From positions 55,001-102,500 of the forward strand of contig MCFG01000094.1 of assembly GCA_002104895.1 (NCBI GenBank): 47,500 nucleotides of DNA. The letters are read 5' to 3'. The position numbers were made by a program, and so were the translations under genes. This document shows positions 1 to 10,500 of the stretch, one piece after another. Below the pieces are notes generated by a model. That model searched no databases, was not told the DNA's origin, and was given only the letters and a program-made list of their open reading frames with translations. Numbering within the stretch: position 1 is the first letter of the stretch; each line of letters begins with the position of its first letter. The DNA comes from Anaeromyces robustus. Lineage: Eukaryota > Neocallimastigomycota > Neocallimastigomycetes > Neocallimastigales > Neocallimastigaceae.

Positions 1-1588
1 ATTTTATACAATTTTTTTAAATATAAAAATAAATAGGTATAATATATTTTTATTATATTATGATATATTATAATATTTTATGAAATATATTTTATCAAAT
101 TTAAATAGTGTAATTATATTATTATTTTTGTATTAAAAGATTAATTATTTACAATACAAATACAAATAATAATTTTTATAATTAATTGTATATACAAATT
201 TTTTATATATATACAGTTATGTATATGTAAATGTACCATAAATTTAACATAAATATATGTAATCATATGATTAATACACTTTTTTTTTTTTAGTCTAAAA
301 TTTTTATGATTAAAATCAATTATTTATGATTTATGATTTATGATTTATGATTTAGAATAAGAACATGTTAGTAATTATCATAAATTATGATTTTAATTTT
401 TTTCAAAAACAATTTATATTTGTAATTACAAATTGATAAATTGTTTTATCATTTTTAAATACTTAAACTATTCATAAAGTATCTGTTTTCTTTTAATCAA
501 TATCTAATATTTTTATAAATTTCTTTTTTAAATATTAATATTTAGTACTCTTCCACTTGTTATATGGGTGTGAGAAAATTTTTTAATATTTATAATATTA
601 TTATTAACCTAAGAAATAATATTAAAATTATATATATTATTCAATTATTCAATATAATAAAACATAAATAATAAATAAATAAATAACAAATAATAAATAA
701 CAAATAATAAATAGTAAATAATATTATATATATAAGAGATAATTATTTTTCTATGAACAATATATTGATAATGATGATAATTTAATTTTATAATTTATGA
801 TATTATCATATGAAAATTTTGGCTAATAATGTATTGTAAGTATTTGAATTCCACAATATGAAAAAAAAAAATTTTTTTTAATATAAATCTATATAATAAT
901 AATAATTATTATTATATTGCTTTCTGTAATGTTTTGTATTACTATAATTATTTATTATTTATTATTTTATTTCTAATTTTTAATAATAATATATAATATA
1001 TAATGTATAGTAAAATAAAAAAAAAAAAAAACACCACATTTTTTTTTAATTGATTTACATTAAATAAGTAAGTTTTATATATTTTATTATATTTATTATA
1101 ATATATTATTAATGGTAAAAATATCTTTTTTTTTTTTTTTAATATTTTTTTTTTCACTCTCCTTTTTATGTTATGTAATACTAAATATCTCCTTTTATAT
1201 TTATATGTAATATTTGTTTTTATTTTTTAACTTTATTTATATTGTTTTAAAGAATAAAAAAAAAAAAAAACACCACAATCACCACATTCACCACAATACA
1301 ATTTATTTATTTATTTAAAAATAATGTGGATTTTTTTATTTATTTTGTTTTTTTTTTTTTTTTTTAAAAAAAATTTTTTATTATTATTCTTTATTATCCA
1401 ATTTAATAAAATAATACACCCATCACTAATATACATAATTTATGGTATAAACTAAAGACGCAAAAAAAAATTAATAATTATAATAATAATATTATATAAA
1501 AAAAATTGTTACAATTTTTTTTCATATTTATATATGTATATTTTAAATTAAATCTTTTATATTTTATATTTTTAATCTCTTTTCATGG

Positions 1589-1619
<31 letters not shown>

Positions 1620-2970
1620 TCTATGATAATATAGTCATATGTTTTTTAAATATTTTAATCTTAAAATACATATATTTATATATATAAAATTATATAGTAT
1701 ATACTATTGACTATATACTAAACTATATATTATATTATATGCTTTATAAAATTTAAAACTCATTATTAGAGATAAATTTCATCAAAATCTCTTTAAATTA
1801 AATCTTTACTTTTTTTTATAATGCATAAAAATTAATATAAAAAGTATTAAAAAAAAAAATAAATAAAATAAAATAAAATAAAATAAAATAAAATAAAATA
1901 AAATAAAATAAAAAAATAAAAGAATAAAAGAATAAATAAAATTAAAAATAAAAGTAATTAGAAAATTGAACTACAATTTTTTTTTTTTTTTTTGGTTTAT
2001 TTTTTTTATTTAATCTTATTTTATTTATTAATTAATATTTAATATATTGATATTGATAATGGATATGAATATATTTTTTTTTAATTTTGGAAATAATAAT
2101 ATAAACTATAAGATTAATACGTGTATTTGTTTTTTTATTTTTTTTTTTTTTAATAATAATATATGATTATACGATTTAATAATATAATATGAATATTTTC
2201 TTTTGATTTTTAATTTAATATTTATTTTTTTTTTTTTTTAATATATATATATTTTTTTTTTTCATATTTTAATATCTCTATATACAAAGATAATAATATA
2301 TATATTTTTCTATTATAATAAATCATATTAATATACTATATTTCTTTTTTTTTAGAAAAAAAAATTATAATATAAATAATATTTCATATATATTTTTTTT
2401 TTTAAATATTAATTATTTCTTTTTTTTCTTTATCTTTTTTTTTCTTCTTCTAATTTTAAATATTTTTTATAATAAAATAAAATAAAATTAAAAAAAAAAA
2501 TTCTATATAAAAAAAAAAATAAATAAATAAATATTTATATATATATATTATTTTTCTTAAGTTATATTTTCGTTTTTTTTTTTTTTTCTTAGTCATTGAT
2601 TATCTAAATATATAAAAGAATTATTTTTTTATATTTTAATCATGGTTTATATTATAATTATTATTATGGTAAGTTTCGTTTTCTTAATTTAATTGTTTGA
2701 TTTGATTTGATTTGATTTGATTTAATTATTATGATTAAAATAAAAATATGATTTCTTTTTAATATTTTATATTTATTATTTAATCTTTGACTATATTGAA
2801 TTTTGTTGTTGTTGTTGTTGATGTTTCAAGGATTTCATTATCAAGATTTTTTCGTTTTTTCGTTTTTTTATTTTTTTTATATTTTTTCTTTTTTTCTTTT
2901 TTTCTCATTTTTTATAATATCGAAAATTTTTAATTCATTTTTATAAAATTCATTTTTATAAAAACCTAAT
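1..2970. other. Gene-free AT-rich spacer
   Basis: No convincing coding exon was seen on either strand. The stretch holds homopolymer runs, a 7-bp tandem motif (TTTATGA) near 324-352, a long (TAAAA)n tract near 1859-1913, a pure A tract near 1589-1617 and a (TTTGA)n tract near 2696-2720. A short open stretch beginning ATG at 2642 and ending in a good donor (ATGGTAAGT, near 2667) was noticed but has no partner exon. The right part presumably contains the 3' flank of the minus-strand transporter. Confidence 0.6.
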
Positions 2971-4563
2971 TTATAATCTGTTTTCAGCTTCATCCCAATG
3001 TTTATTTGTTGGTTTTATGATAGTAAAGATAGCACTAATAACTACCATAATGAGAGTAGTAATAATGAAAACAATGGTTTTTGCAACATTACCATCTTTA
3101 ATAGTATCAATTAAACTACCAACCCAGAATACAGCAATACAAACTGGTAAAATGAATCTAATAATAACAATCCACCAGGTACCAACTTTAATAGATTTAC
3201 TACGGGCATTAAGAGTTTTCATAACTCTCTTTACATCAAATACCCATGAAAAGATAATACATTCAAGAACAGTACAGAAAAGAGCTAATACATTATTAAT
3301 ATAAGTATCAACATAATCTAATAAAGTACTACCATATTGAGTAGAGAAAAGTAAAGAAAGGATAGCACCAACAATAATAACACCAGTAGCAGATATCTTA
3401 CGAGTGACATTAAACTTGTTTTGAATACAGAATGAAATTGGTTCTACCATAGATAAGATACTAGTTAAACCAGCAAGGAAAACAGTAATAAAGAAGGCTG
3501 GACCAAGGAAACGTCCAAATTTACCTAAAACATTAATAACTTCTGGATAAGCAATAAATACTAAACCTGGACCAGATAAACTACTAAGTTCTGTATTACG
3601 CTTCATCATATGACCTACAACAGAGAAAACACCTAAAGCACAGAAGTTTTCGAAAAGACTGTTGGTAATAGCAATAGTAATAGCATTACTAATTAAATCA
3701 GTAGTTTGTCCTGAATAACCAGCATAAGTGAAACCTAAACTGACACCTAAACTCATAGAGAAAACAATTTGTCCAAAAGCAGAAGTCCACATTCTGAAAC
3801 TACCTAAAGAGGACCAATCTGGTTTGAATAATTTACTTAAACCAAGAGAAGCTCCATCTAAAGTTAAAGAATAAATGACAATAACAATCATAATAATAAA
3901 AAGAAGTGGTACTAAAATCTTACTAACTTTACCAAGACCTTTTTCTAATTGTTTGTGAGAAATAAACCAAATTAAAACCCAACAAATAACCATAGCTAAA
4001 AGAATAGATGGTACAAATTTGAAAAGACCTGTAGCTTCTTCAGTACTTTTTAATAAAGTTTCTCCAAAGAATTGACCTGGTTTATCACCCCAACCATTGT
4101 AAAAACTGAGAACTATATAGATAGCAATCCAACCAATAACAGCAGAATAATAAACCATAATACCAAAAGTACATAATGGAATAATCCAACCTAAAAATTC
4201 GAATTTTTTATTAATTTTACGTAAACCTTTAGCAAAGGAAGATTTGAAATTATAACCAACAGCGTATTCTAAAATTAAGAATGGAACACCAAATATACAA
4301 AGAGCTACAAGATATGGAATATAGAAAGCACCACCACCATTTTTATATAAAACAAATGGGAATCTCCAAATATTACCTAAACCTACAGCTGAACCAATCA
4401 TAGCTAAAAGAAAAGATAAATTACTTCCCCATTCATTACTTTTTTCATTTTCAATTTCTTTTGCTGTTTTTTCACTGACTTTAGTACTAGTAGTTACTTC
4501 TACATTATCACCATCGATTTTAGTAACAGCAGTAGTAACATCTACACTTTCTTCAATAACCAT
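2971..4563 (-). CDS. NSS/SNF-family sodium-coupled transporter, 530 aa
   Basis: A single uninterrupted frame encodes a neurotransmitter:sodium symporter family protein, which typically co-transports amino acids or amines with Na+ at the plasma membrane. After a hydrophilic 45-residue N-terminus comes the TM1 signature GSAVGLGNIWRFP (residues 57-69), matching the unwound LeuT TM1 whose Ala/Asn/Gly/Val positions bind sodium and substrate. TM6 carries SMSLGVSLGFTYAGY (269-283), and TM8 carries GLTSILSMVEP (365-375) with the Thr/Ser pair of the Na2 site. About 12 membrane segments are visible, and the length is close to bacterial members. The start ATG follows AAAGAA, and no intron is needed. NSS proteins are widespread in bacteria and animals but rare in fungi, so bacterial origin is possible; codon use is already as AT-rich as the neighbours. 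The substrate cannot be read from sequence. Confidence 0.93.
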   Translation of the reverse strand: MVIEESVDVTTAVTKIDGDNVEVTTSTKVSEKTAKEIENEKSNEWGSNLSFLLAMIGSAVGLGNIWRFPFVLYKNGGGAFYIPYLVALCIFGVPFLILEYAVGYNFKSSFAKGLRKINKKFEFLGWIIPLCTFGIMVYYSAVIGWIAIYIVLSFYNGWGDKPGQFFGETLLKSTEEATGLFKFVPSILLAMVICWVLIWFISHKQLEKGLGKVSKILVPLLFIIMIVIVIYSLTLDGASLGLSKLFKPDWSSLGSFRMWTSAFGQIVFSMSLGVSLGFTYAGYSGQTTDLISNAITIAITNSLFENFCALGVFSVVGHMMKRNTELSSLSGPGLVFIAYPEVINVLGKFGRFLGPAFFITVFLAGLTSILSMVEPISFCIQNKFNVTRKISATGVIIVGAILSLLFSTQYGSTLLDYVDTYINNVLALFCTVLECIIFSWVFDVKRVMKTLNARSKSIKVGTWWIVIIRFILPVCIAVFWVGSLIDTIKDGNVAKTIVFIITTLIMVVISAIFTIIKPTNKHWDEAENRL

Positions 4564-6161
4564 TTTCTTTACTTAATTTTTTTTTGAAATAAATTACTTA
4601 AATATAATAAAATTAACTTAATTTAAATTTTTTTTTTTGTTTATAAAAATTTTCGATATTACTTTTTTCTTTATTTATTTATTTAATAAATCCTTTTTTT
4701 TTTTAATTTAAAATATAACAGTTTATTTATTACTTAAATTTTGTAAAAATAAATAATAAATAAACTTGAATTGGAATATTTAATTCCTTACTTATAATAT
4801 ATATAAAATATTTATTTATTTATTTTTTACTTGTTTTATTATTATATTAATAATAAAAAAATGAAAATAAAAAAAAGTCAAAAAAAAAAAAGGTTAATAT
4901 TTTGTCAATATATATATTTTTTTTTTACATGGTAAATTAATTTATAAAAGGAGATAAAAAAAAAACCACAGATTATAATAATATTTTTTAATAATTATTT
5001 TTAATAAATAATTTAAACCAAATTAATATTAATATTATTTCTATTATTAAAAATTAAATTAATATATTAAATTAAAAATGTTACTTACTATCAAAAGAGA
5101 AAAAAAAATTTTTTTTTATCTTAAGTAATAATTAACTTTAAATAATTTATTTTCCTTTGATAACAACATATATTATTTTAAATTATTATATATATTATTT
5201 TATAGTATTTTATATTATTATTTTATATTAGTTTATATTATTTTGTTTTATTATCTAACTTTAATATATTATATGTACTTATTTACATATAAATTTATTA
5301 CCTTTTAATACATATTAATACGTATTTTTAATATATTACTTATATATATAAAATTATTATATATATAGTTATTATATTAATATATTTATGTATTACAAAA
5401 ATTAATATAATATATATAAAATATATTCTAATATATTTTAATTTATATATCAGCTTTTTTTTTCGTATTACAAAATATAGAGGTTCAAAATATTTATTTA
5501 TATATTAATAAATAAATAACAAATAATTTATATATATAAAAGTATAATTAAATAAATATAATCTATATAAAGCTTTTTTTTGTAATACAAATATTCAAAC
5601 ACTAATAAATATAAAAAATAACCTTAATAATATTTAAAGGATAATTAATATTGTTTTTTTATTTTTTTATTTCATTTATTTCAATTTACATAATAAACTT
5701 TATTATTATTTATTTTTGTTTTAAAAATATTTTTTTTATTATTATTATTAATATTATATTTATTAGTATTTAATAATATTTACAATTTAAATATTATTAA
5801 ATTATGAATAATTATGAATAATGGTTATAATTCTAATTGTAAAAGTATTAATTAAATAATATTCATCTGTAGAATAATATTTAATATTAGTATTGTTACT
5901 TATTTAATACTATCAAAATTTCTTTCAAAAAAGATATTATTATTGTTACATTAACCATTAACATTCATTAAATAATAATTATAATATAAATACTAATAAA
6001 AAAATAATATCATTATTTATACCAATAAAAATACTTATTTATTCTATTTATTATTTGCAAATATATAATAATTATTCAAGCCAAATAAATTAAAAAAAAT
6101 TATTTATCTTATACTTATTATAGATTACTTTTGTATCTTATTTTAAAATTCTATGTTAATA
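4564..6161. other. AT-rich spacer upstream of the transporter
   Basis: No coding exon was seen. This is the 5' flank of the minus-strand transporter and contains only short A/T repeats and homopolymers. It ends in the long T run that forms the tail of the adjacent SINE. Confidence 0.5.
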
Positions 6162-6673
6162 TTTTTTTTTTTTTTTTTTTTTTTTTTTGCTATGACCGGG
6201 GTATGCTTCTTTGACCTTCCCTAATGTGAAGCAGTAAGCCCACTCCCTAATAATTAAGGTGGTAGTGTGTCCCTCATGGACTGCCATACTGAAAGTCAGC
6301 TTCGGCTTTCCCAATCATGTACAATAATTGCTGAATTTATATCCGCAAGCCACACATTCTCGGTGCCCGACAAACCTCAAACAAGGCTGATGAAAAGCCC
6401 AATGGTCACGTGATTATAATTCACTTGGTTATTCTACGTTATTGATTGGTACAGGTTGGATTTTCTCAAAGAAACAATATTAAAGACTATAAGTGTCAGG
6501 CAGTACAATAAATTATTAAATTAAGAAGTTTGGTATAATTAAGGAAGGACAATACTTAACCTGGCGGTCGAATAAGTCCTGATGAAAAACCCACATAGAG
6601 GAAACATCAGACCCGCGGGGTCGAACCAGAGACCTTATGTATGCTAAGACAACGCCTTAACAACCAGGATAAA
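6162..6673 (-). mobile_element. tRNA-derived SINE with poly(A) tail
   Basis: A roughly 0.5-kb island much richer in G+C than the rest of the window. Read on the minus strand it starts with a degenerate tRNA: box A TGGTTGTTAAGGCG (6666-6653), then an anticodon-loop-like TTAGCAT, then box B GGTTCGACCC (6627-6618). The loop and the following GGTC resemble tRNA-Ala(AGC), but the anticodon stem does not pair, so it is not a working tRNA. About 400 bp of non-tRNA body follow, and the element ends in a pure A tract of about 27 (6162-6188 as T on the plus strand). An internal Pol III promoter head plus an A tail is the standard SINE layout and gives the orientation. The head-side boundary could lie up to about 60 bp further right, because modest G+C continues to about 6720. 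No clear target-site duplication was found. Nothing suggests it encodes protein. Confidence 0.72.
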
Positions 6674-7707
6674 AACTGGTTTGACATAATATAGAAAGGT
6701 TATAGAAAATCTACGGATTTATTCTAACAAGATAAAAAAAAAAGATAAAAAAAATATAAATAAATAAGTAAATAAATAAGTAAATAAATAAATAAATAAA
6801 AACACAAAATAATATTAATTATATTTATATATTAATTATATTAAATTTGTATTTTTATTTACATATATAGTTATTTATTTACATGTATATTTATTTGTTT
6901 ATTTATTTATTTTCAATGATAATAATGATTATTTTTAATATCATAATTTTTATTATTATTATTTATTTATATTATTATTTATTTAATATTTATTTATTCA
7001 TTTAATTATTTTTGATTCATTTATATTCATTTATATCCATTAATAAATGAAAAAAATATATTAAAAATTGATATACATTACCATTTATAGTAAAATAGAA
7101 ATAATTAATTTATTATGCTATTTAAATACAATATATTATAGTATCAAATTTATATTAAATATATTAAATATATTAGATTATAATATGATATATTAAAATA
7201 TTGATATTTTATTATTTTATTATTTTATTTTTCCATTTTAAAAAAAAAATAAACAAAAAAATGACAACGAAAATTACTATTAAATAAAATTACATAAGTT
7301 TTAAAAAAATATTTGTCATTTTTGATATATTTATATTTTTACTATTTTACTTATTAATGTCATTTCTTTAATGTTATACACTTTTCTACATAAATAAAAA
7401 TAAGAATTTATTTACTTTTATTTATATTTTTTTATAAAAATAGAATAAAAAAAAAAAAAGATATAAATTAATATATTTATATTTATATTTTTTTAAAAAA
7501 TAAAATAAGAATTAGCCAAAATAAAAACATAATGTCATAATATAATAATATTACTGTTATTATCATTATTATTATTATTATTGCTATTGATAATAAAATT
7601 CATTAACTATGTTTATATTATAATGTTTGATGATATACACATGGTTATAAATAATAAAAAATAATATACTTTCAGTGAGTTAAGAAAATAGAAGTTTATT
7701 ATTTTTT

Positions 7708-7763
<56 letters not shown>

Positions 7764-8667
7764 TTATTTATTATTTATTTATTATTTATTTATTTAGTTA
7801 GTTAGTTAGTTATTTATTTATACTCTTAAATAGATATTATAATTAATTTTATAATTAATAATTATTATTGTTAACTATTTGTTAATAAAAAAATTTTTTT
7901 TAAATATTAAACACTTAACAAATAACAATTAAATACTAAATAATACAGATATGATATAAAATAATAAAATATATTATTATTCATTTAATAACTAATTTTT
8001 ATTGTAAATGATTATATATAATAAAAAAATAATTAACTTTTTATGGCATTTAACTTATTTAATAATAAATAAATAAAATATACATTACAAAATATATAAA
8101 TAATCAAAAATAAATATAGTCATTGATAATTTTGGAAAAACAAGACCATATAAATATCCAAGGTTATAGTTAGAATATTTATATTACTATAAAAAAAATA
8201 TTTTAAATATAAAATAATATGTTATTTTATCATTAATAAATGAATATCACATGGTATAAAAATTTTATATAAATAAAAAACAATTTTTTTTTTTTTTTTG
8301 AAAAAGATTTATTTTTTATTTATTTAATTTTGTAATTTTTTTAAATATTTACATTTTTCTATATACAAAACTTTTTTTTTTTTTTGTATAACAGTTTAAT
8401 AATTATTTATAAATGCTTAGTTTTCTATTAAAACATCACTTCTTTCTTAATTGAATGAAACATAAATTTTTTTTTAATATTTAAATTTAGTAATAATTTT
8501 TTTAATAATTTTTTTTTTTCAAAGTTTAATATATTATTTTTTGAATATTGGTATATATATATATTTTTTATTATTATATATTTCTTTTAAATATTGATAT
8601 ATTGGAAATCAACATTAATATTTATATCAATAACATAAAATTTTTTTAATATTAAATAATATTTATA
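6674..8667. repeat. AT-rich spacer with (ATTT)n tract
   Basis: No gene seen. Contents are (AAAT)/(AAGT)-type tetranucleotide repeats near 6750-6800, a long (ATTT)n tract near 7702-7820 with a terminal (AGTT)n variant, and the first copy of a 41-bp tandem duplication (8621-8661, second copy 8662-8702). A short open piece at 8124-8171 was not accepted as an exon. Confidence 0.5.
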
Positions 8668-9214
8668 TCAATAACATAAAATTTTTTTAATATTAAATAA
8701 ATTTATTATTTTAATTAAAAGAAATTTATCTTTATCTAAAAAATATAAATCATTAATTTTTAATAATTCATTTCTAATATTATCTTCAACATTATATTTA
8801 CCTAAATTATTAAATAAAATTATTATTGAATTATTATTACTATTAATTGATTTAATTTTGTAAATTTTGTAACCTAAAGGTTCTAATAATAATCAAATAA
8901 TTATTTATTTTTACAATTAATATATTAATATTAAAATAATTTTCATAATATTTTATTTTTTTGATTATGTAATAGAATTGAATTATTTAAATAAATATAA
9001 TTTAAATATTATTATTTATTTTACTATAATTTTATCTATTTTTTTTATAATACTTTTAAATATAATTTATTTTATATTTTTACGTACGATAAAAACTATT
9101 GTTTTTAATAATGTTATAAGGTATATTATTAAGAATTAATATTATATTATCTAATGATATATCTAGTTGATTTTTTAATTTCAAAATTAATGGTAAAAAA
9201 CAATATTTAAATTT
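8668..9214 (-). CDS. Unidentified protein, two C-terminal exons
   Basis: Two open segments join in phase. The upstream exon (open from 9214, possibly starting at a CTAG acceptor at 9162) ends at 9088 before donor GTACGT, leaving one base. The downstream exon begins at 8882 after acceptor ATTATTAG with two bases, completing a Gln codon. It then reads 71 codons to TGA at 8668-8670. The product is Asn/Ile/Lys/Leu-rich and hydrophilic, beginning QPLGYKIYKIKSIN and ending INLFNIKKILCY. No family was recognised. The N-terminus is not defined. It lies 0.45 kb downstream of, and on the same strand as, the tetraspan exons, so both could belong to one longer gene. The stop lies inside a 41-bp tandem duplication. 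The frame stays open for 215 nt where TAA is expected every few codons, which is the main support. Confidence 0.42.
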
Positions 9215-9665
9215 TTATATTGTCTTATAGAATTTTAATTTCTTTTATGTATATATATAAATATATATATAATTATTTTTTATAAATTTTTTTTTCTTTT
9301 TTGTTAAAATCTTTTATATAATTATTATTATTTTTTATAACTTTTTTTTTTCTTTTTTGTTAAAATCTTATATATAATTATTATTAAACATTTATAAATG
9401 TATTTAATAATAATTTGTATATAATATTTTTTATATACAAAAAAACATTATCGGTTTTAATTATTAATTAAATAAATTATCCTTTTTTTTTTTTTTTTTT
9501 TGATAACGGATAATATATATTATGACTTTTTTTTTTATTTTTAATGTATTAAAGTTAAAAATATAATATTGAATCTCTTGGTTTATATGTAATATATGAA
9601 CCCACAACTATATAATAATATATCTTTTTTAATAATATATGAAAAATATAATTAGTTATTTTTTT

Positions 9666-10500
9666 TTAATTATATTTTTTTTTTTTAAAAAAAAAAAAAG
9701 AAAAAAGAATAATTACATTAATAGATATGGCTAATATGTATATTATAATTCTAATCAATAAATTTTTTGCTGAATAATCTTTAATTACTGTTGAATTGTT
9801 ATAATAAGAATAATAATTTTTTAATCCTAATTTATCATATATATTTGAAACATCTATTGTGAATATTATTGAATATATAATATCATATATTGATAAAATC
9901 AACTTTAGAATTATAAATATTAAAAATATTACAAGCAGTTGCTTCTTGAATAATAATATGTTCTTTTATTATTATTATTATTTTAATTTTTTAATTTTTA
10001 TATTTATATAAATAGATAATATTTTTAATATTAGTATAACATTTTCTTAATAATATCATTCATTTTTCATATTTATTATCATATATTTTTTACTATTTAG
10101 AGTTTATGTTAATAATAAAGAGCATATACATATGTACTTACTTTAAGTATACCCAGTATAAAAATAACAAGGGAAATAAAAACACAAGAATTTATTACTA
10201 AAGGAAACCCTAGTTTAAAATCTGAGTAAGGTAATGATGGATTATATGGTTCATATATACATATAAAAAAAGAGGTCTTTATATATGTATTATATATATA
10301 TAAAGAAAACGAAGAAGAAATGATAAGTACTTCATATTAAGATAAATTGTATAAAAAAAATAATTTTATTATTATTATTTAATATTTTTATCTCTACATA
10401 CTGCCATTATTAATGAAATAAATACAACATATATAGTATATGATTTTATATCCCACAGCCATAATCTTTTATAACTGGGAAAATATTTTTCTATATACAT
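9666..10500 (-). CDS. Predicted four-TM membrane protein, 3 exons
   Basis: Exons are 10500-10402, 10276-10142 and 9944-9666, with phase-0 introns bounded by GTATGT/AAAG and GTAAGT/CAAG, giving about 170 residues. The protein starts MYIEKYFPSYKRLWLWDIKS, and membrane segments lie near residues 21-33, 54-77, 80-104 and 146-165. A polar loop with an Asn-rich stretch (DKLGLKNYYSYYNNSTVIKD) separates TM3 and TM4. No family was recognised; the layout resembles small fungal tetraspan membrane proteins only in general shape. The third exon ends in a T/A-homopolymer-derived FSFFFFKKKK tail. An alternative is a further intron starting GTAATT near 9690 and an exon starting at 9607 after ATATAG (LWVHILHINQEIQ...), so the C-terminus is uncertain. 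The perfect phase agreement of three open segments with canonical donors is the evidence. Confidence 0.5.

Noticed and set aside
948-1157. Minus-strand 69-codon frame
   Set aside because: Built from A and T homopolymers (poly-Lys, poly-Phe); no protein-like segment.
3017-3304. Plus-strand frame of 95 codons inside the transporter
   Set aside because: It is the antisense shadow of the NSS transporter, whose family motifs are unambiguous.
6100-6750. Target-site duplication flanking the SINE
   Set aside because: Only weak partial matches (ATTCTA-like) on the two sides; not distinguishable from chance in AT-rich DNA.
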